A stretch of DNA of 59,604 nt, from positions 1 through 59,604 of the forward strand of contig CALFXX010000112.1 in NCBI GenBank assembly GCA_937952975.1. Direction: 5' to 3'. The notes beneath the pieces were generated by a model. The model was given only the letters and a program-made list of their open reading frames with translations. It did no database searches and was not told where the DNA came from. This stretch comes from an uncultured Alcaligenaceae bacterium. GTDB taxonomy: Bacteria > Pseudomonadota > Gammaproteobacteria > Burkholderiales > Burkholderiaceae_B. This document shows positions 7,992 through 16,629 of this stretch, in pieces (the stretch's first letter is position 1; the number at the start of each line of letters is the position of its first letter). The position numbers and the translations under genes were made by a program.

Positions 7992-9119
7992 ATGCAAGCT
8001 CAAAGCCTGCCTAAGTTCGTCAAATACGCGAAAATGCCAAAACGCGATCAGAAACACGACCGCCAGCGCGGCGAGCAGTAAGAGCCAGCGCAGTGCCAGT
8101 GCTTGCCTCTGTAATCGTTGCACTGTATGCACGGCCAAGCGATTTTTGGTGCGCTGCAAGCCTTCATCAAGCCCAAGCGTGGTCACCATATCCGTGAAAT
8201 ACCACCACGTATCGCGGTCAATCAAGCCTGTATTAAGCGCCTCAACGGCCAACGCTCCGGTATCGATACGCGTTAACATTTTTTCGAGATGGTGGGCCAG
8301 CCAGGGTACCTCGCTACGCTGCTGGATGAACAGCGCCTCGCGCAACCGCGCACTGGTATTGCCGCGGGGCTTTAACAATACGGCCAATAAGGAAAGAAAC
8401 CTGACGGCTTGGACCACGCGATATAGGCGCCAAATACCCCACTGATCGGCAACGCTGCGGGCAGCCCCGCACCAGTTTCGTAACGACCAGATTATGATCG
8501 TCGCAACACTCGCGGTCACGAAGAGCAATAACGGCCATAAAAGTTTTAACCACTCAGAACACACAAAGAGAGCCTGTGACCAAGGCCCATACTGCTCAGG
8601 GGGCACCTCAGAGAACACGCGCTCGAGATGATCGGCAGTAAACATCGGAATCGAAAAGACCGCGCAAATTGCGACGGCCACACCTACCAAGCCAACCCAG
8701 ATTGTTTGGACAAAGGCCTGACTCGCTGCATCAGTGGTACGAACGACCGCAGCCAGTTGCCGCAGGGTCTGAGTCAAAGCGCCTGCGCCTGCGTATTGGG
8801 CAGCCTGCACCGCGACCAGATCTTCAGTCGGCAGCGAACCGAACCAGGTAGTAAATAAATCACCACCACTTTTAGGAAACTGTTGAACCCAATGGCGCGA
8901 CAGCACTCCTCGTGCACCGTGACTCTGATAACGTCGCGCGTCATCTTCAAAAATACTGAGCAGCGTTTTGGCTCCGGCGGTCGCGGCGATCATTTCTGCC
9001 AAGTAATCGTAATAATCAGCGCGTTGCGAGCGAAACTGGTTTGCGGCCAGTCGCAGACGCCAATTCGGCACGTGCCTCATCGCAACGTAGTCTTGTAAGT
9101 AAGTCGACAACCTATTCAT
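7980..9119 (-). CDS. pilR: PilR-type inner membrane protein of the thin pilus (GspF family)
   Basis: The ATG at 9119 overlaps the pilQ stop by 8 bases and gives 379 residues. The GspF/TadB-type platform protein spans the inner membrane and connects the ATPase to the growing pilus. I see hydrophobic segments near residues 150-175 (TIWVGLVGVAVAICAVF), about 205-230 (LLWPLLLFVTASVATIIIW) and at the C-terminus (LRWLLLLAALAVVFLIAF), the three-segment arrangement of the family. Order pilQ-pilR-pilS matches plasmid R64. The final codons are made by one copy of a 17-bp repeat. Confidence 0.82.
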   Translation of the reverse strand: MNRLSTYLQDYVAMRHVPNWRLRLAANQFRSQRADYYDYLAEMIAATAGAKTLLSIFEDDARRYQSHGARGVLSRHWVQQFPKSGGDLFTTWFGSLPTEDLVAVQAAQYAGAGALTQTLRQLAAVVRTTDAASQAFVQTIWVGLVGVAVAICAVFSIPMFTADHLERVFSEVPPEQYGPWSQALFVCSEWLKLLWPLLLFVTASVATIIIWSLRNWCGAARSVADQWGIWRLYRVVQAVRFLSLLAVLLKPRGNTSARLREALFIQQRSEVPWLAHHLEKMLTRIDTGALAVEALNTGLIDRDTWWYFTDMVTTLGLDEGLQRTKNRLAVHTVQRLQRQALALRWLLLLAALAVVFLIAFWHFRVFDELRQALSLHYAG

Positions 9120-10851
9120 CAGCGCCTCGCTTTGCCAATGAGACCTCGAAACCACCAAAGCGCGCCTGCACGTCACGGGGATCCAACATCCCTTGTGTCA
9201 TTTTAAAAACTGCGATCTGCCCAGCTGATTGACGTAGTGGGTCAGACAAGAGCAGCGCCTGTTGAGTCCTTTGGGCAAACCAGTGATAAAGGCCAACGCC
9301 ATCTTTATTTTTGACGCCGTTCAAAAACTCTGCCTCGTTTAATGGATCAATCATTTCGGCAACCACCGTACGACCGACCGTGCCGCGCAGGCTCGAAATT
9401 GAATGATCGCACTCAGAGCAGGCCTGCTCATTTCGAAATCTCAAGGCGTGGCGCGAGACTCCGAATTTTTCTTCGAGGCCGTTGATCCAGACTTCGAGCC
9501 AAGCCTGACTACGAACCTGATTTAAGGCGCAGCGCCACGTTGGCCGCGCCCGCACCTGCTCAAAGGTCAACGAACAAATTGGGCACAGCTTCACCATCAA
9601 CGCCTGATACACCAATAGTTTGAGAATGCCTGGTGTAGCGAGCAAATCCCGCGCGACGCCAATAAAGCTTGAGGCCAATCGATCAGGGATCAATAAGGCA
9701 GACCCTGCGTGAACCGTCGTGTAAAGGTTGACTCCGCAAGCGGCCAAATCCATAAAGGCCCGGCCTGTCGTGTGATCTCTGATCTCGCCGATCAGCAAAT
9801 CGTTCATGGCAGAACGCTTAATCGCTTTAAGCTTGCTATCAAAGGCGTGCTCATCGTGTTCAGAAAAACTACGGCACACTGTATTTTGCAATGCATTGGG
9901 GATGAGGTATTCGGCCGGATCTTCAAGAGTAATCACTTTACGGTCGGGAGCAATCGCGCGCATTAATGTTGCAATCGTGGTGGATTTTCCACTGCCAACG
10001 GTGCCAGCCAATAAGATAGCGCCGCCGTCGGTGCGTTGGAGTCGCTCAAACAAGGCAATCTGCTCAGGCAAATAACCCAGCACCTGAAGGTCGGGCGTTA
10101 ACTGCGAGGGATCCATCACTAACAAGCGCAGACATACCGAAGGGCCTACATCTGTCGCGAGCGAAGCCCATCGCAGCAAGAGCTTTTGACCATCAATCGT
10201 GCGGCTCAGACGCCCTTGTTGCTCGATCATCGGATCAAACACAGCACCGTTCCCGCCTTCAATATCCATCCATGCGACTGCCAACATATCGAGGACGGTT
10301 GAAGTGGGCAAACTCGCAAACTCTGGCGGCGATACATAACGCCCGGCAAGCGTAAAGTAGACAGGCGATGAATAGCGATCACGATTCACGTTAAAGTGAA
10401 TATCGCTGGCCCGACGCACTACCGCCCAACGCAAAAGGGCATCAAAGGCGGCCGCCAATGCGCCCTGCTGTGCATGCCTATCGGCATGAATGCCTGTCGT
10501 TCCCGCGCTCTGATCCTCGGCAGGCTTATCGATCGCCAGTAGTAACGCGGGGGGCAAGACAAAGAGCGGGGGTTGACTCAAACGAAATCCCCTGCGCCTC
10601 AGTAAATCAAGTACCGCACGTGTTTGATCGTCGTAGCAATACTCGCGCAAAGCAAACACACCCACACTGCCATCCGAAAAATAAACCGGGCAGACGCGAC
10701 CACGCAAACTGAGTACCGCAAGCTCAGGTGCGAGCGATCGCACGAAGGCAGGCGATAGCTGCATCAGCGTTTCATGCGTCGGGACGTCAACATACGCGGG
10801 GGTGTTTGCCGTAGTCTTCGCATCCATACGAGTTACCAACCGATTAAGCAT
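9112..10851 (-). CDS. pilQ: PilQ-type secretion ATPase of the thin pilus (GspE family)
   Basis: The 579-residue cytoplasmic ATPase powers pilus assembly. All GspE-family elements are present in order: Walker A GTVGSGKST (283-291), Asp box TLEDPAEY (308-315), Walker B DLLIGEIRD (351-359) and His box TTVHAGS (378-384). Two CxxC pairs follow (Cys423/426 and Cys478/481), the tetracysteine zinc motif of this family. The N-terminus (1-130) is specific to the PilQ branch. An AGGA lies about 10 bases before the ATG. There is a 47-base gap to pilP and an 8-base overlap with pilR. Confidence 0.88.
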   Translation of the reverse strand: MLNRLVTRMDAKTTANTPAYVDVPTHETLMQLSPAFVRSLAPELAVLSLRGRVCPVYFSDGSVGVFALREYCYDDQTRAVLDLLRRRGFRLSQPPLFVLPPALLLAIDKPAEDQSAGTTGIHADRHAQQGALAAAFDALLRWAVVRRASDIHFNVNRDRYSSPVYFTLAGRYVSPPEFASLPTSTVLDMLAVAWMDIEGGNGAVFDPMIEQQGRLSRTIDGQKLLLRWASLATDVGPSVCLRLLVMDPSQLTPDLQVLGYLPEQIALFERLQRTDGGAILLAGTVGSGKSTTIATLMRAIAPDRKVITLEDPAEYLIPNALQNTVCRSFSEHDEHAFDSKLKAIKRSAMNDLLIGEIRDHTTGRAFMDLAACGVNLYTTVHAGSALLIPDRLASSFIGVARDLLATPGILKLLVYQALMVKLCPICSLTFEQVRARPTWRCALNQVRSQAWLEVWINGLEEKFGVSRHALRFRNEQACSECDHSISSLRGTVGRTVVAEMIDPLNEAEFLNGVKNKDGVGLYHWFAQRTQQALLLSDPLRQSAGQIAVFKMTQGMLDPRDVQARFGGFEVSLAKRGADE

Positions 10852-10898
10852 CTTGAATAATGTCCTGTTGCAGCCCCGTCAGAGCACGAGGCGGTGAC

Positions 10899-11348
10899 TC
10901 AACGTCCCTTTCGTAAACAAATAACGTGGGGCTGCCCTGTTTTTTTTAAGTGCACGCAAGGCGGAACGATGCGTTCGAGCCGATACAGTAGCGTTGGGCC
11001 CCAAACAGGCCGAGGCCGCGAATTTTTAAACACGTGCGGCTCAGAATCTAACAACACCTCAGCGGTCAATATTTTTCCGACACCGTAGATCGCTAACACC
11101 TGATTGCCTTCGGATGGTTGGCTGCTGGCGCCAACATCGGCCTGCGCTTGCTGCGTCACACCGAAAATATTTTTCTTGGCGGCTACCAACGCGGCTTGCG
11201 AATCGAGTCTGAGTAATTCGTCAATCGTCGCCTGTTGGGCAGCATGTTCACGGGCAAGCGCTGTGGTCATGCCAGATAGCACAAGCGCCGCAGAAAAAAA
11301 CAAGATGTTGCCAACGAGCATAACTAGCTTAGTGCTGAGTGTCTTCAA
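10899..11348 (-). CDS. pilP: PilP-type pilus assembly protein
   Basis: The 149-residue protein starts at a TTG supported by GGAG six bases upstream. It has a signal-like hydrophobic N-terminus (about 7-32, ending ALA) and a small periplasmic domain with LAIYGVGKILTAEVLL and a C-terminal Cys pair. In R64 PilP is a periplasmic or outer-membrane partner needed for thin pilus biogenesis. It overlaps pilO by 20 bases, indicating translational coupling. An alternative ATG nine codons downstream lacks the good Shine-Dalgarno. Confidence 0.75.
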   Translation of the reverse strand: MKTLSTKLVMLVGNILFFSAALVLSGMTTALAREHAAQQATIDELLRLDSQAALVAAKKNIFGVTQQAQADVGASSQPSEGNQVLAIYGVGKILTAEVLLDSEPHVFKNSRPRPVWGPTLLYRLERIVPPCVHLKKTGQPHVICLRKGR

Positions 11349-12663
11349 AGAGGTCTCCGAGAAGTTTTACAACTAGAGCGCTGCGTGTCAGTTCTTGGCC
11401 TGAAATATTGCCAACCTCAAGCGTCGCGCTTCGCCAGCGAACCGGCGCATTCAAGGTTTGAAGTGCAGTCAGCGCCCGCAACGGCCCCTTTAAGGCCAAC
11501 GTGCGTTGCTGCCAGACGGGCAAGCCGGCAGGACGCTCAAGCGCAAGCCCTTGCGAATCAAGTGGCGCACTCACCGACAATTTGGAGGCGAGTCCCAATT
11601 GAATATGCTCGAACAGAGGGCTTAAGCGTTGCAAGCTGGTCATCCAATCAAGGCCCAACGAGGCCTGAGAAAAGTCTAAAGTTTCAGCCGCTTGAGAAAG
11701 ACGCCATGTCAACATGGCGCGGTCGAGCGAGACGGCGTGAAACTCCCACTCGTCGGGCTTAACCGCCTCAAGATGTTGATTCAAAGCAAAGCGATGTTGG
11801 CGGTGATAGTGCGCAGCGCACGACCAATCTACTGAAACTGGCTCGCACTGCACGCGCAAAAGTTGCCAGCCCGATGGATTGAAGGGCACGCGACGCCAGG
11901 CCGTCATGACACGCATCAAGTCAGAAAATCTGTGCATCGGATGTTGCTGCCCGTATTGCGCCAGAGCATCAAGCCAACGTTGTGCTGGATTCACTTGGGT
12001 GACCGCAGCATTCTGATCCGATTTGCTATAAAACCAATTAGCCCAAAGGCAAACAAAAATACCCAGCGCCAATGCAGCAGTGCGATTTTTTAGTCTGTGG
12101 CGGACGGCTCGCAAGACTAATACTCGCGCTTGCTCTGAGCATTTGCTATTCAACCAGGCAGGTAACTGCGTCGAACTAGCGATCAGGCCTTCGTGCACGA
12201 CTAAACTCGGAAATCGAAGGCGAATCGCCTTCAGCGCAGCAAGCGCAGCCTCGACATCCAGAAACCATCGATCGGTTTCAGAGATGATCGAGCCCGAGTG
12301 TGATGCAACCATCCAGTAGCCCCCCTCTTCGAAGCGCACGAGGCAAGCGACGGCTGCGTTTGGATACGCGCTTGAGAATAAAGCTGCTGCAGAATACATT
12401 CCGCAGGACTGTGCAAAATATTGTTTTTCAAGTTGGACGCACCCCACCGTTGTTGCGGGCGCACCGACCAGCAAGAAATGCGTTGCGCGCACCAGACGTG
12501 CGTGCTTTCGAGCGAGCTTCAGGGGTTGGCCTCCGACCAGCGCAGTCCAGTCCATGCCAAAGATGACTGGCTGCCCAAAGGAATTGCGAACAACCACTGT
12601 TTTGGCAGACTGCTTAGCTGGCGCAGCGGGCAAATGGTCTCTGAGCGCATTGAAGTCAGTCAC
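11329..12663 (-). CDS. pilO: PilO2-type pilus assembly protein
   Basis: The GTG at 12663, one base after the pilN stop and about 9 bases after a GAGG, gives 444 residues; a TTG six codons further up is also possible. The protein looks like PilO of the R64 thin pilus: a cytoplasmic N-terminal half, one membrane segment near residue 200 (LALGIFVCLWANWFY) and a periplasmic C-terminal half of about 220 residues. It would link the inner-membrane platform to the secretin. Position between pilN and pilP is the same as in R64. Confidence 0.77.
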   Translation of the reverse strand: MTDFNALRDHLPAAPAKQSAKTVVVRNSFGQPVIFGMDWTALVGGQPLKLARKHARLVRATHFLLVGAPATTVGCVQLEKQYFAQSCGMYSAAALFSSAYPNAAVACLVRFEEGGYWMVASHSGSIISETDRWFLDVEAALAALKAIRLRFPSLVVHEGLIASSTQLPAWLNSKCSEQARVLVLRAVRHRLKNRTAALALGIFVCLWANWFYSKSDQNAAVTQVNPAQRWLDALAQYGQQHPMHRFSDLMRVMTAWRRVPFNPSGWQLLRVQCEPVSVDWSCAAHYHRQHRFALNQHLEAVKPDEWEFHAVSLDRAMLTWRLSQAAETLDFSQASLGLDWMTSLQRLSPLFEHIQLGLASKLSVSAPLDSQGLALERPAGLPVWQQRTLALKGPLRALTALQTLNAPVRWRSATLEVGNISGQELTRSALVVKLLGDLFEDTQH

Positions 12664-12664
12664 T

Positions 12665-14275
12665 CTAGAAGCCCTCTTCAACTTGCGCGGTAATCACAAT
12701 AACGGTCACGATCCTGTTATGCCTCGCACGGTCACTTCCGCCAAAAGCAATTGGCGCGTCTGCGCTCAGCCGCGTTTGGTCAGATTCACCTTGCTTTTGC
12801 TCAAAACCTGAAACCAGCATGGGTTGCCCTGGCTTCAGTGCCACCTGCTGTACGGTGCCATTGCCATCTATGGTGATTTGCTGAATCTGCATGCGACTGC
12901 TCTGCTCGCCGATGGTGAGGGTTTTAAGTGGTTGCGCAACCGTGTTGTCGTACGCAACAGAGAGCAGGATCTGCCCATCCTCTTGGGCGTCTGGCACAAG
13001 AGTCAAAAATGAACCAACCGTTTCTTCTTTTTGGCTGACTGACATAGAGGGCAAACCGCTAGCGACGCCCGTCAACCCTGCACTGCTCGGCCCAGATGTT
13101 TTGACTTGATCAATATACGAAAACGTTGTGCGAACCGCGTGAGTGACCGGCCGCTTGTTGAGTGTGAGCACCGGCATCGAGACGTGACGCACAACGGTGC
13201 CGTACTTTGCCAACGCATGAACGATGAGCTTAGAAGACTGTACGGGGCCATAAGCCGCGTCCATTGCGGCTCGAGCCGCTCCGACGCCCGCCCCCGCAAC
13301 GGGAGCCGCCAGCGCTGCGGCAAAGCTACCTTGGGCGAACAAGGTATCCCAATCGAGGCCAAACTCCAGATCTTCGTGTGTTTGAAGAGAGATCTCTTCG
13401 AAGATCAATCGAACACGACGCGTCAAGGTTCGGTTTTCGCGCTCGATAAAGCGCGCAACCGCCTTAAGCGCCTCAGGGGTATCAGTCACAATCAAAGAAC
13501 TCAGCGCGCCAGGTTGCGCAGCGATCACGCCTGCGCGCGTTAAAAAAGGCTCAAGACGCAGCTTGATCGCTTCGAGCGTGTGCTGTTCGGTGCCCTTGAG
13601 CGCAGTAACCGAGGTGCTATCAAAGCCCCCAGCCTTGGCGTTGGCGCTTCGTCCCAGACGCGCTTCGGCTTGCGCCGAGAGCGTCAACGCTCTGATATCA
13701 AAGACTTGCGTTTGAGTTCGATAGAACTCAATCGCTCCGTTGTGAAAACGCCAGCAAAGATTCAGGCGTTTTGAAATTTGATCGAGAATCTTAGGTAGCG
13801 GCTGTGGTCCCATTTCGAGAGAGACCTGGTGAGGCATCGCCGCCACTGGCGTCATCGTACTGAGGTTTAGTCTAGGTAAAAAACTCTCGCTCGGCAGTAG
13901 CGCTTCAGGTTTAATCTGCACTGGCACACCCGTCGCCTGAGTAATTCTTTCTGCCAGTACAACAAGATCGCTTTTACCGCCGCGATACAACATGGTTGTG
14001 TTCACTTTTGCGCGCAATGCCGGTGGCAACGTGACCTCGCGCGAAAGCGGAACGGCTCGACTGACCAGCCAGGGCTTTTCGACCTGTTGCGCCTTAAGCT
14101 TTTCAGCTCGGTTATTGGTGCGAGCTTCAAAGGCCGTTTGCCTACGCGAGAGGGTCTGACGCGTTTGCGTCGCATCAGCGTCGCGCTGACTCAAACGCTG
14201 ATGAATGGCGCAACCCGTGAGTGTTGGAAAGGTCAGAAGGGTGATGAAGGCAACTCGTGCAAAAGTCCGACTCAT
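12665..14275 (-). CDS. pilN: PilN-type outer membrane secretin (lipoprotein) of the thin pilus
   Basis: The 536-residue precursor has a lipoprotein signal ending LTGC (Cys22). The periplasmic part contains a secretin N-domain, and the C-terminal 200 residues hold the secretin pore (including VGSFLTLVPDAQEDGQILLSV and the closing IVTVIVITAQVEEGF). PilN secretins form the outer-membrane channel for R64-type thin pili and are lipid-anchored, as seen here. The start codon overlaps the stop of the pilL-like gene (ATGA), so the two are coupled. Two glycine- and alanine-rich stretches fall where the pore gate region is expected. Confidence 0.88.
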   Translation of the reverse strand: MSRTFARVAFITLLTFPTLTGCAIHQRLSQRDADATQTRQTLSRRQTAFEARTNNRAEKLKAQQVEKPWLVSRAVPLSREVTLPPALRAKVNTTMLYRGGKSDLVVLAERITQATGVPVQIKPEALLPSESFLPRLNLSTMTPVAAMPHQVSLEMGPQPLPKILDQISKRLNLCWRFHNGAIEFYRTQTQVFDIRALTLSAQAEARLGRSANAKAGGFDSTSVTALKGTEQHTLEAIKLRLEPFLTRAGVIAAQPGALSSLIVTDTPEALKAVARFIERENRTLTRRVRLIFEEISLQTHEDLEFGLDWDTLFAQGSFAAALAAPVAGAGVGAARAAMDAAYGPVQSSKLIVHALAKYGTVVRHVSMPVLTLNKRPVTHAVRTTFSYIDQVKTSGPSSAGLTGVASGLPSMSVSQKEETVGSFLTLVPDAQEDGQILLSVAYDNTVAQPLKTLTIGEQSSRMQIQQITIDGNGTVQQVALKPGQPMLVSGFEQKQGESDQTRLSADAPIAFGGSDRARHNRIVTVIVITAQVEEGF

Positions 14276-15036
14276 ATTGCAGCACCATCCCCAAGCGTGC
14301 GATCGCAGGGTTCAGCCACAGGTACGATTCGCAGGACCTGGTTTGAATAAAAGCACGGCTGCAGCGGACGATCGGACAATTCAGTCGATGCTACTAAGGC
14401 CTGCACTGAGGACACGAAGTCGTCTGAAAAGCGCGCCGAGGCCGACAAGGGAATGTCAATATCGACCGCCCAATGCTCAGGTTCAAAGCGCCAGCCACTG
14501 AGACCCGCCCAACGGGTCAAGGCTTGCCTAAGATGAAGGTCGGAATGGCTCACTGCAAAAAAGGGGCGTGGAGCGTGATTGGCATGAGATTGTGCAGCAG
14601 ACGACTGCGGTGAACCCAGCGGAGGGGACACCACAGGTTGTTGAGTTGCACCCACCTCAACGACAGAGGCACCAACCCGTCGAGCACGTGCCTGCTGCTG
14701 GGCAGAGCGAAACAGCAGGGCTGGCCAGTGCCCCTCGATAATCGTATAAGGACCCTGACGCAAATAGGTCAAGACCTGTTCACCTTGATGACTCGCCCCC
14801 AAAATAATCGGAAGGACTTGACCGGGCAGCCATTGCAACCAGGTACGCGACGCATCTGAAAATACTTGCAATGGTGCAACCGCGCGATCGCCTGACAGTT
14901 TCCAACCAAAATCAAGCGTACCCGCTGGGCTGTTGGTACCGCTAGGTTGTTCGCTTGGCCAGGGTCGCGCAACAGGCCCCATGCACCCAGAGAGCAATAA
15001 AAAGAAACACAACCACCAAGTACCGCGCACAGTCAT
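14272..15036 (-). CDS. pilL: PilL-like lipoprotein with TcpQ-type domain
   Basis: The 254-residue precursor has a lipobox LSGC (Cys18). The N-terminal half (LDFGWKLSG, then FSDASRTWLQW) resembles the VirB9/TrbG-type beta domain, and the C-terminal 80 residues (from LRQALTRWAGLSGW to LRIVPV) resemble the TcpQ/PilL domain that binds and stabilises the secretin. It would be a periplasmic, lipid-anchored partner of PilN. It is the first gene of the pil locus, with its promoter region upstream up to a terminator at about 15165. PilL is the best name by position; family membership of the N-terminal half is less sure. Confidence 0.65.
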   Translation of the reverse strand: MTVRGTWWLCFFLLLSGCMGPVARPWPSEQPSGTNSPAGTLDFGWKLSGDRAVAPLQVFSDASRTWLQWLPGQVLPIILGASHQGEQVLTYLRQGPYTIIEGHWPALLFRSAQQQARARRVGASVVEVGATQQPVVSPPLGSPQSSAAQSHANHAPRPFFAVSHSDLHLRQALTRWAGLSGWRFEPEHWAVDIDIPLSASARFSDDFVSSVQALVASTELSDRPLQPCFYSNQVLRIVPVAEPCDRTLGDGAAI

Positions 15037-15093
15037 GATTTACTCGCCCGTAAATATTTAATGAGCGGTGATCTTGACGCTTGTCAGCGGCAT

Positions 15094-15107
15094 TCACAAT
15101 TGTGTGA
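15094..15107. promoter_or_regulatory. Palindrome upstream of the pil locus
   Basis: The 10-bp perfect palindrome cacaattgtg (15095-15104) sits inside a TCAC...GTGA arrangement about 60 bases upstream of the first pil gene. It is a reasonable operator candidate for the pil promoter. It does not match the FNR or CRP consensus (the half-sites point the other way), so the regulator is unknown. Confidence 0.4.
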
Positions 15108-15133
15108 CTCACGCATAGACGAAAACAGCGCGC

Positions 15134-15165
15134 AAAAAAAACGAGACCGGTAGGTCTCGTTTTTT
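15134..15165. terminator. Intrinsic terminator after the UgpB-like gene
   Basis: An 8-bp stem (acgagacc/ggtctcgt) with a 4-base loop is flanked by an A-run and a T-run, so it works in both directions. It ends transcription of the binding-protein gene at 15181 and isolates the pil locus, showing that the pil genes need their own promoter. Confidence 0.88.
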
Positions 15166-15180
15166 ACTCACTGCTTAGAC

Positions 15181-16524
15181 TTATTTTTTGCGGGCGGGTG
15201 GCGCAGCTTTGGCCAAGGCAGGATCTTGCATCAACGGACGCGATTCGTCGAGCGCCACGGTCAAGGCTTGCACGGGCGGCGTATTGCCCGACAAGGCCGC
15301 ATCAAACTGCCGACTCAAAATTGGCTCGATGCTGTGATAGTTGCGAGCACGAAAACCACGACTGTTCTTGTCATTGACTTGACGCATTGAATCAACTAAC
15401 AAGCGAATGCCTGGCACCTTGTCATAGAGTGATACATTTGCAGCCCGAAATGCAGCATCCGTTAATGGCAGATAACCTGTGCGTTGATGCCAGTTAGCAG
15501 CAATCACGGGCTTTGAGAGATATGCTAGGAAAGCGACGGTTGCTTTATCAGAGTCTTTGGTGTGACCCGAAACGGCCCACAAAGCGCCACCACTTACAAA
15601 GGGTGCGCCTGCCTTAGGGCTGACTTGATCATAGAAGGGCAAAGGTGCCATGCCAAAATTTAACCCGCGCGTGTCAAGCATATGACCCAAGGCCCCAGAG
15701 GTCGTTGTGATCACTGCGCACTTATTTTTAGCAAACAGTTCATCTGCCTCAGTGCCGTTACTGTTTTGCATGAGAAGCTCTGAACGCTTCCAGCTCACCA
15801 TAATTGACATGTGGCGCATAAATACTGGATCAGCCAGATTGAGTTCGGGCTGTTGTTTAGACTTTTCTAAACCATTGCCTGGCGTGACAAACACAGCGTT
15901 ATTGATCGGCGCCAAGTTTTCAAGATGCGTACTCACTTGCTGACTGATACCAAACGGACACTCGTAATACGCCTTATCACGCAAAGCCAATAAATGATTT
16001 TGCAACTCGGGCCAAGTACGTGCCGGTTTAGCGGCATCAAGACCGGCCTTTTGATAACCATCCAAGTTGTAAAGCATGACAGGGATTTCGGCCATGAACG
16101 GGAAGGCCATCAAGCGACCTTGCGCGTCGCGCATAAAACCGGTTGTTTGGGATAAGAACCAATTGAGGTCTGCAATCGGATAGCGCTTCAACAAATCATA
16201 AAGTGGCACAATATTTTTGTGCTGAGCAATCAACTCGGGCGAGCGATTATCCTCAATCTGCACAAGATTAGGTTTGCCCGCACCCGGCGAAGTCATGGCC
16301 GCTGTGGCTTGCGCCCGCAACGCGGCCTGATGATCAAACCCCTTCAGGACAACTTTGACCTCAGATTGCTCGTTATTAAACTGCTTCGCGATCTTTTCGA
16401 ATTCAGATTTATTAACCGAACTTAAGGTGTGCCAAACCTGTACCTCGGTCGGCTCAGCGTATGCCAGCCCCGATACCAAACAGCTGGCGCCTAAAATCAT
16501 TGCAAAACGGGTGAATAAAGTCAC
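15181..16524 (-). CDS. ugpB: UgpB-like periplasmic binding protein (family 1)
   Basis: The GTG at 16524 is preferred because it begins a compact signal peptide (TRFAMILGASCLVSGLAYA, cleavage before EPTEVQVW) and gives 447 residues, close to E. coli UgpB (438); the frame is open to 16599. The mature protein starts EVQVWHTLSS and carries the family 1 fold of the glycerol-3-phosphate and sugar binders, with FPFMAEIPVMLYNLDGYQKAGL in the middle. The likely ligand is sn-glycerol-3-phosphate or a glycerophosphodiester. No ugpA, ugpE or ugpC lies beside it, so its permease must be encoded elsewhere. A strong terminator follows. Confidence 0.8.
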   Translation of the reverse strand: MTLFTRFAMILGASCLVSGLAYAEPTEVQVWHTLSSVNKSEFEKIAKQFNNEQSEVKVVLKGFDHQAALRAQATAAMTSPGAGKPNLVQIEDNRSPELIAQHKNIVPLYDLLKRYPIADLNWFLSQTTGFMRDAQGRLMAFPFMAEIPVMLYNLDGYQKAGLDAAKPARTWPELQNHLLALRDKAYYECPFGISQQVSTHLENLAPINNAVFVTPGNGLEKSKQQPELNLADPVFMRHMSIMVSWKRSELLMQNSNGTEADELFAKNKCAVITTTSGALGHMLDTRGLNFGMAPLPFYDQVSPKAGAPFVSGGALWAVSGHTKDSDKATVAFLAYLSKPVIAANWHQRTGYLPLTDAAFRAANVSLYDKVPGIRLLVDSMRQVNDKNSRGFRARNYHSIEPILSRQFDAALSGNTPPVQALTVALDESRPLMQDPALAKAAPPARKK

Positions 16525-16629
16525 GCTGTAAATTCCGTAAAAAAGTCGAGCACTTAGGTTGAGTAACGTTGACCACACTTGATGGGTAACTTTGACCACA
16601 AACGAGTTAGGTATCTTTAAATCTAAGAC

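Noticed and set aside
7586..8014. 142-codon forward frame opposite pilS and pilR
   Set aside because: It is antisense to clear pil genes and its composition (many E, K, R, S, A) is that of a shadow frame.
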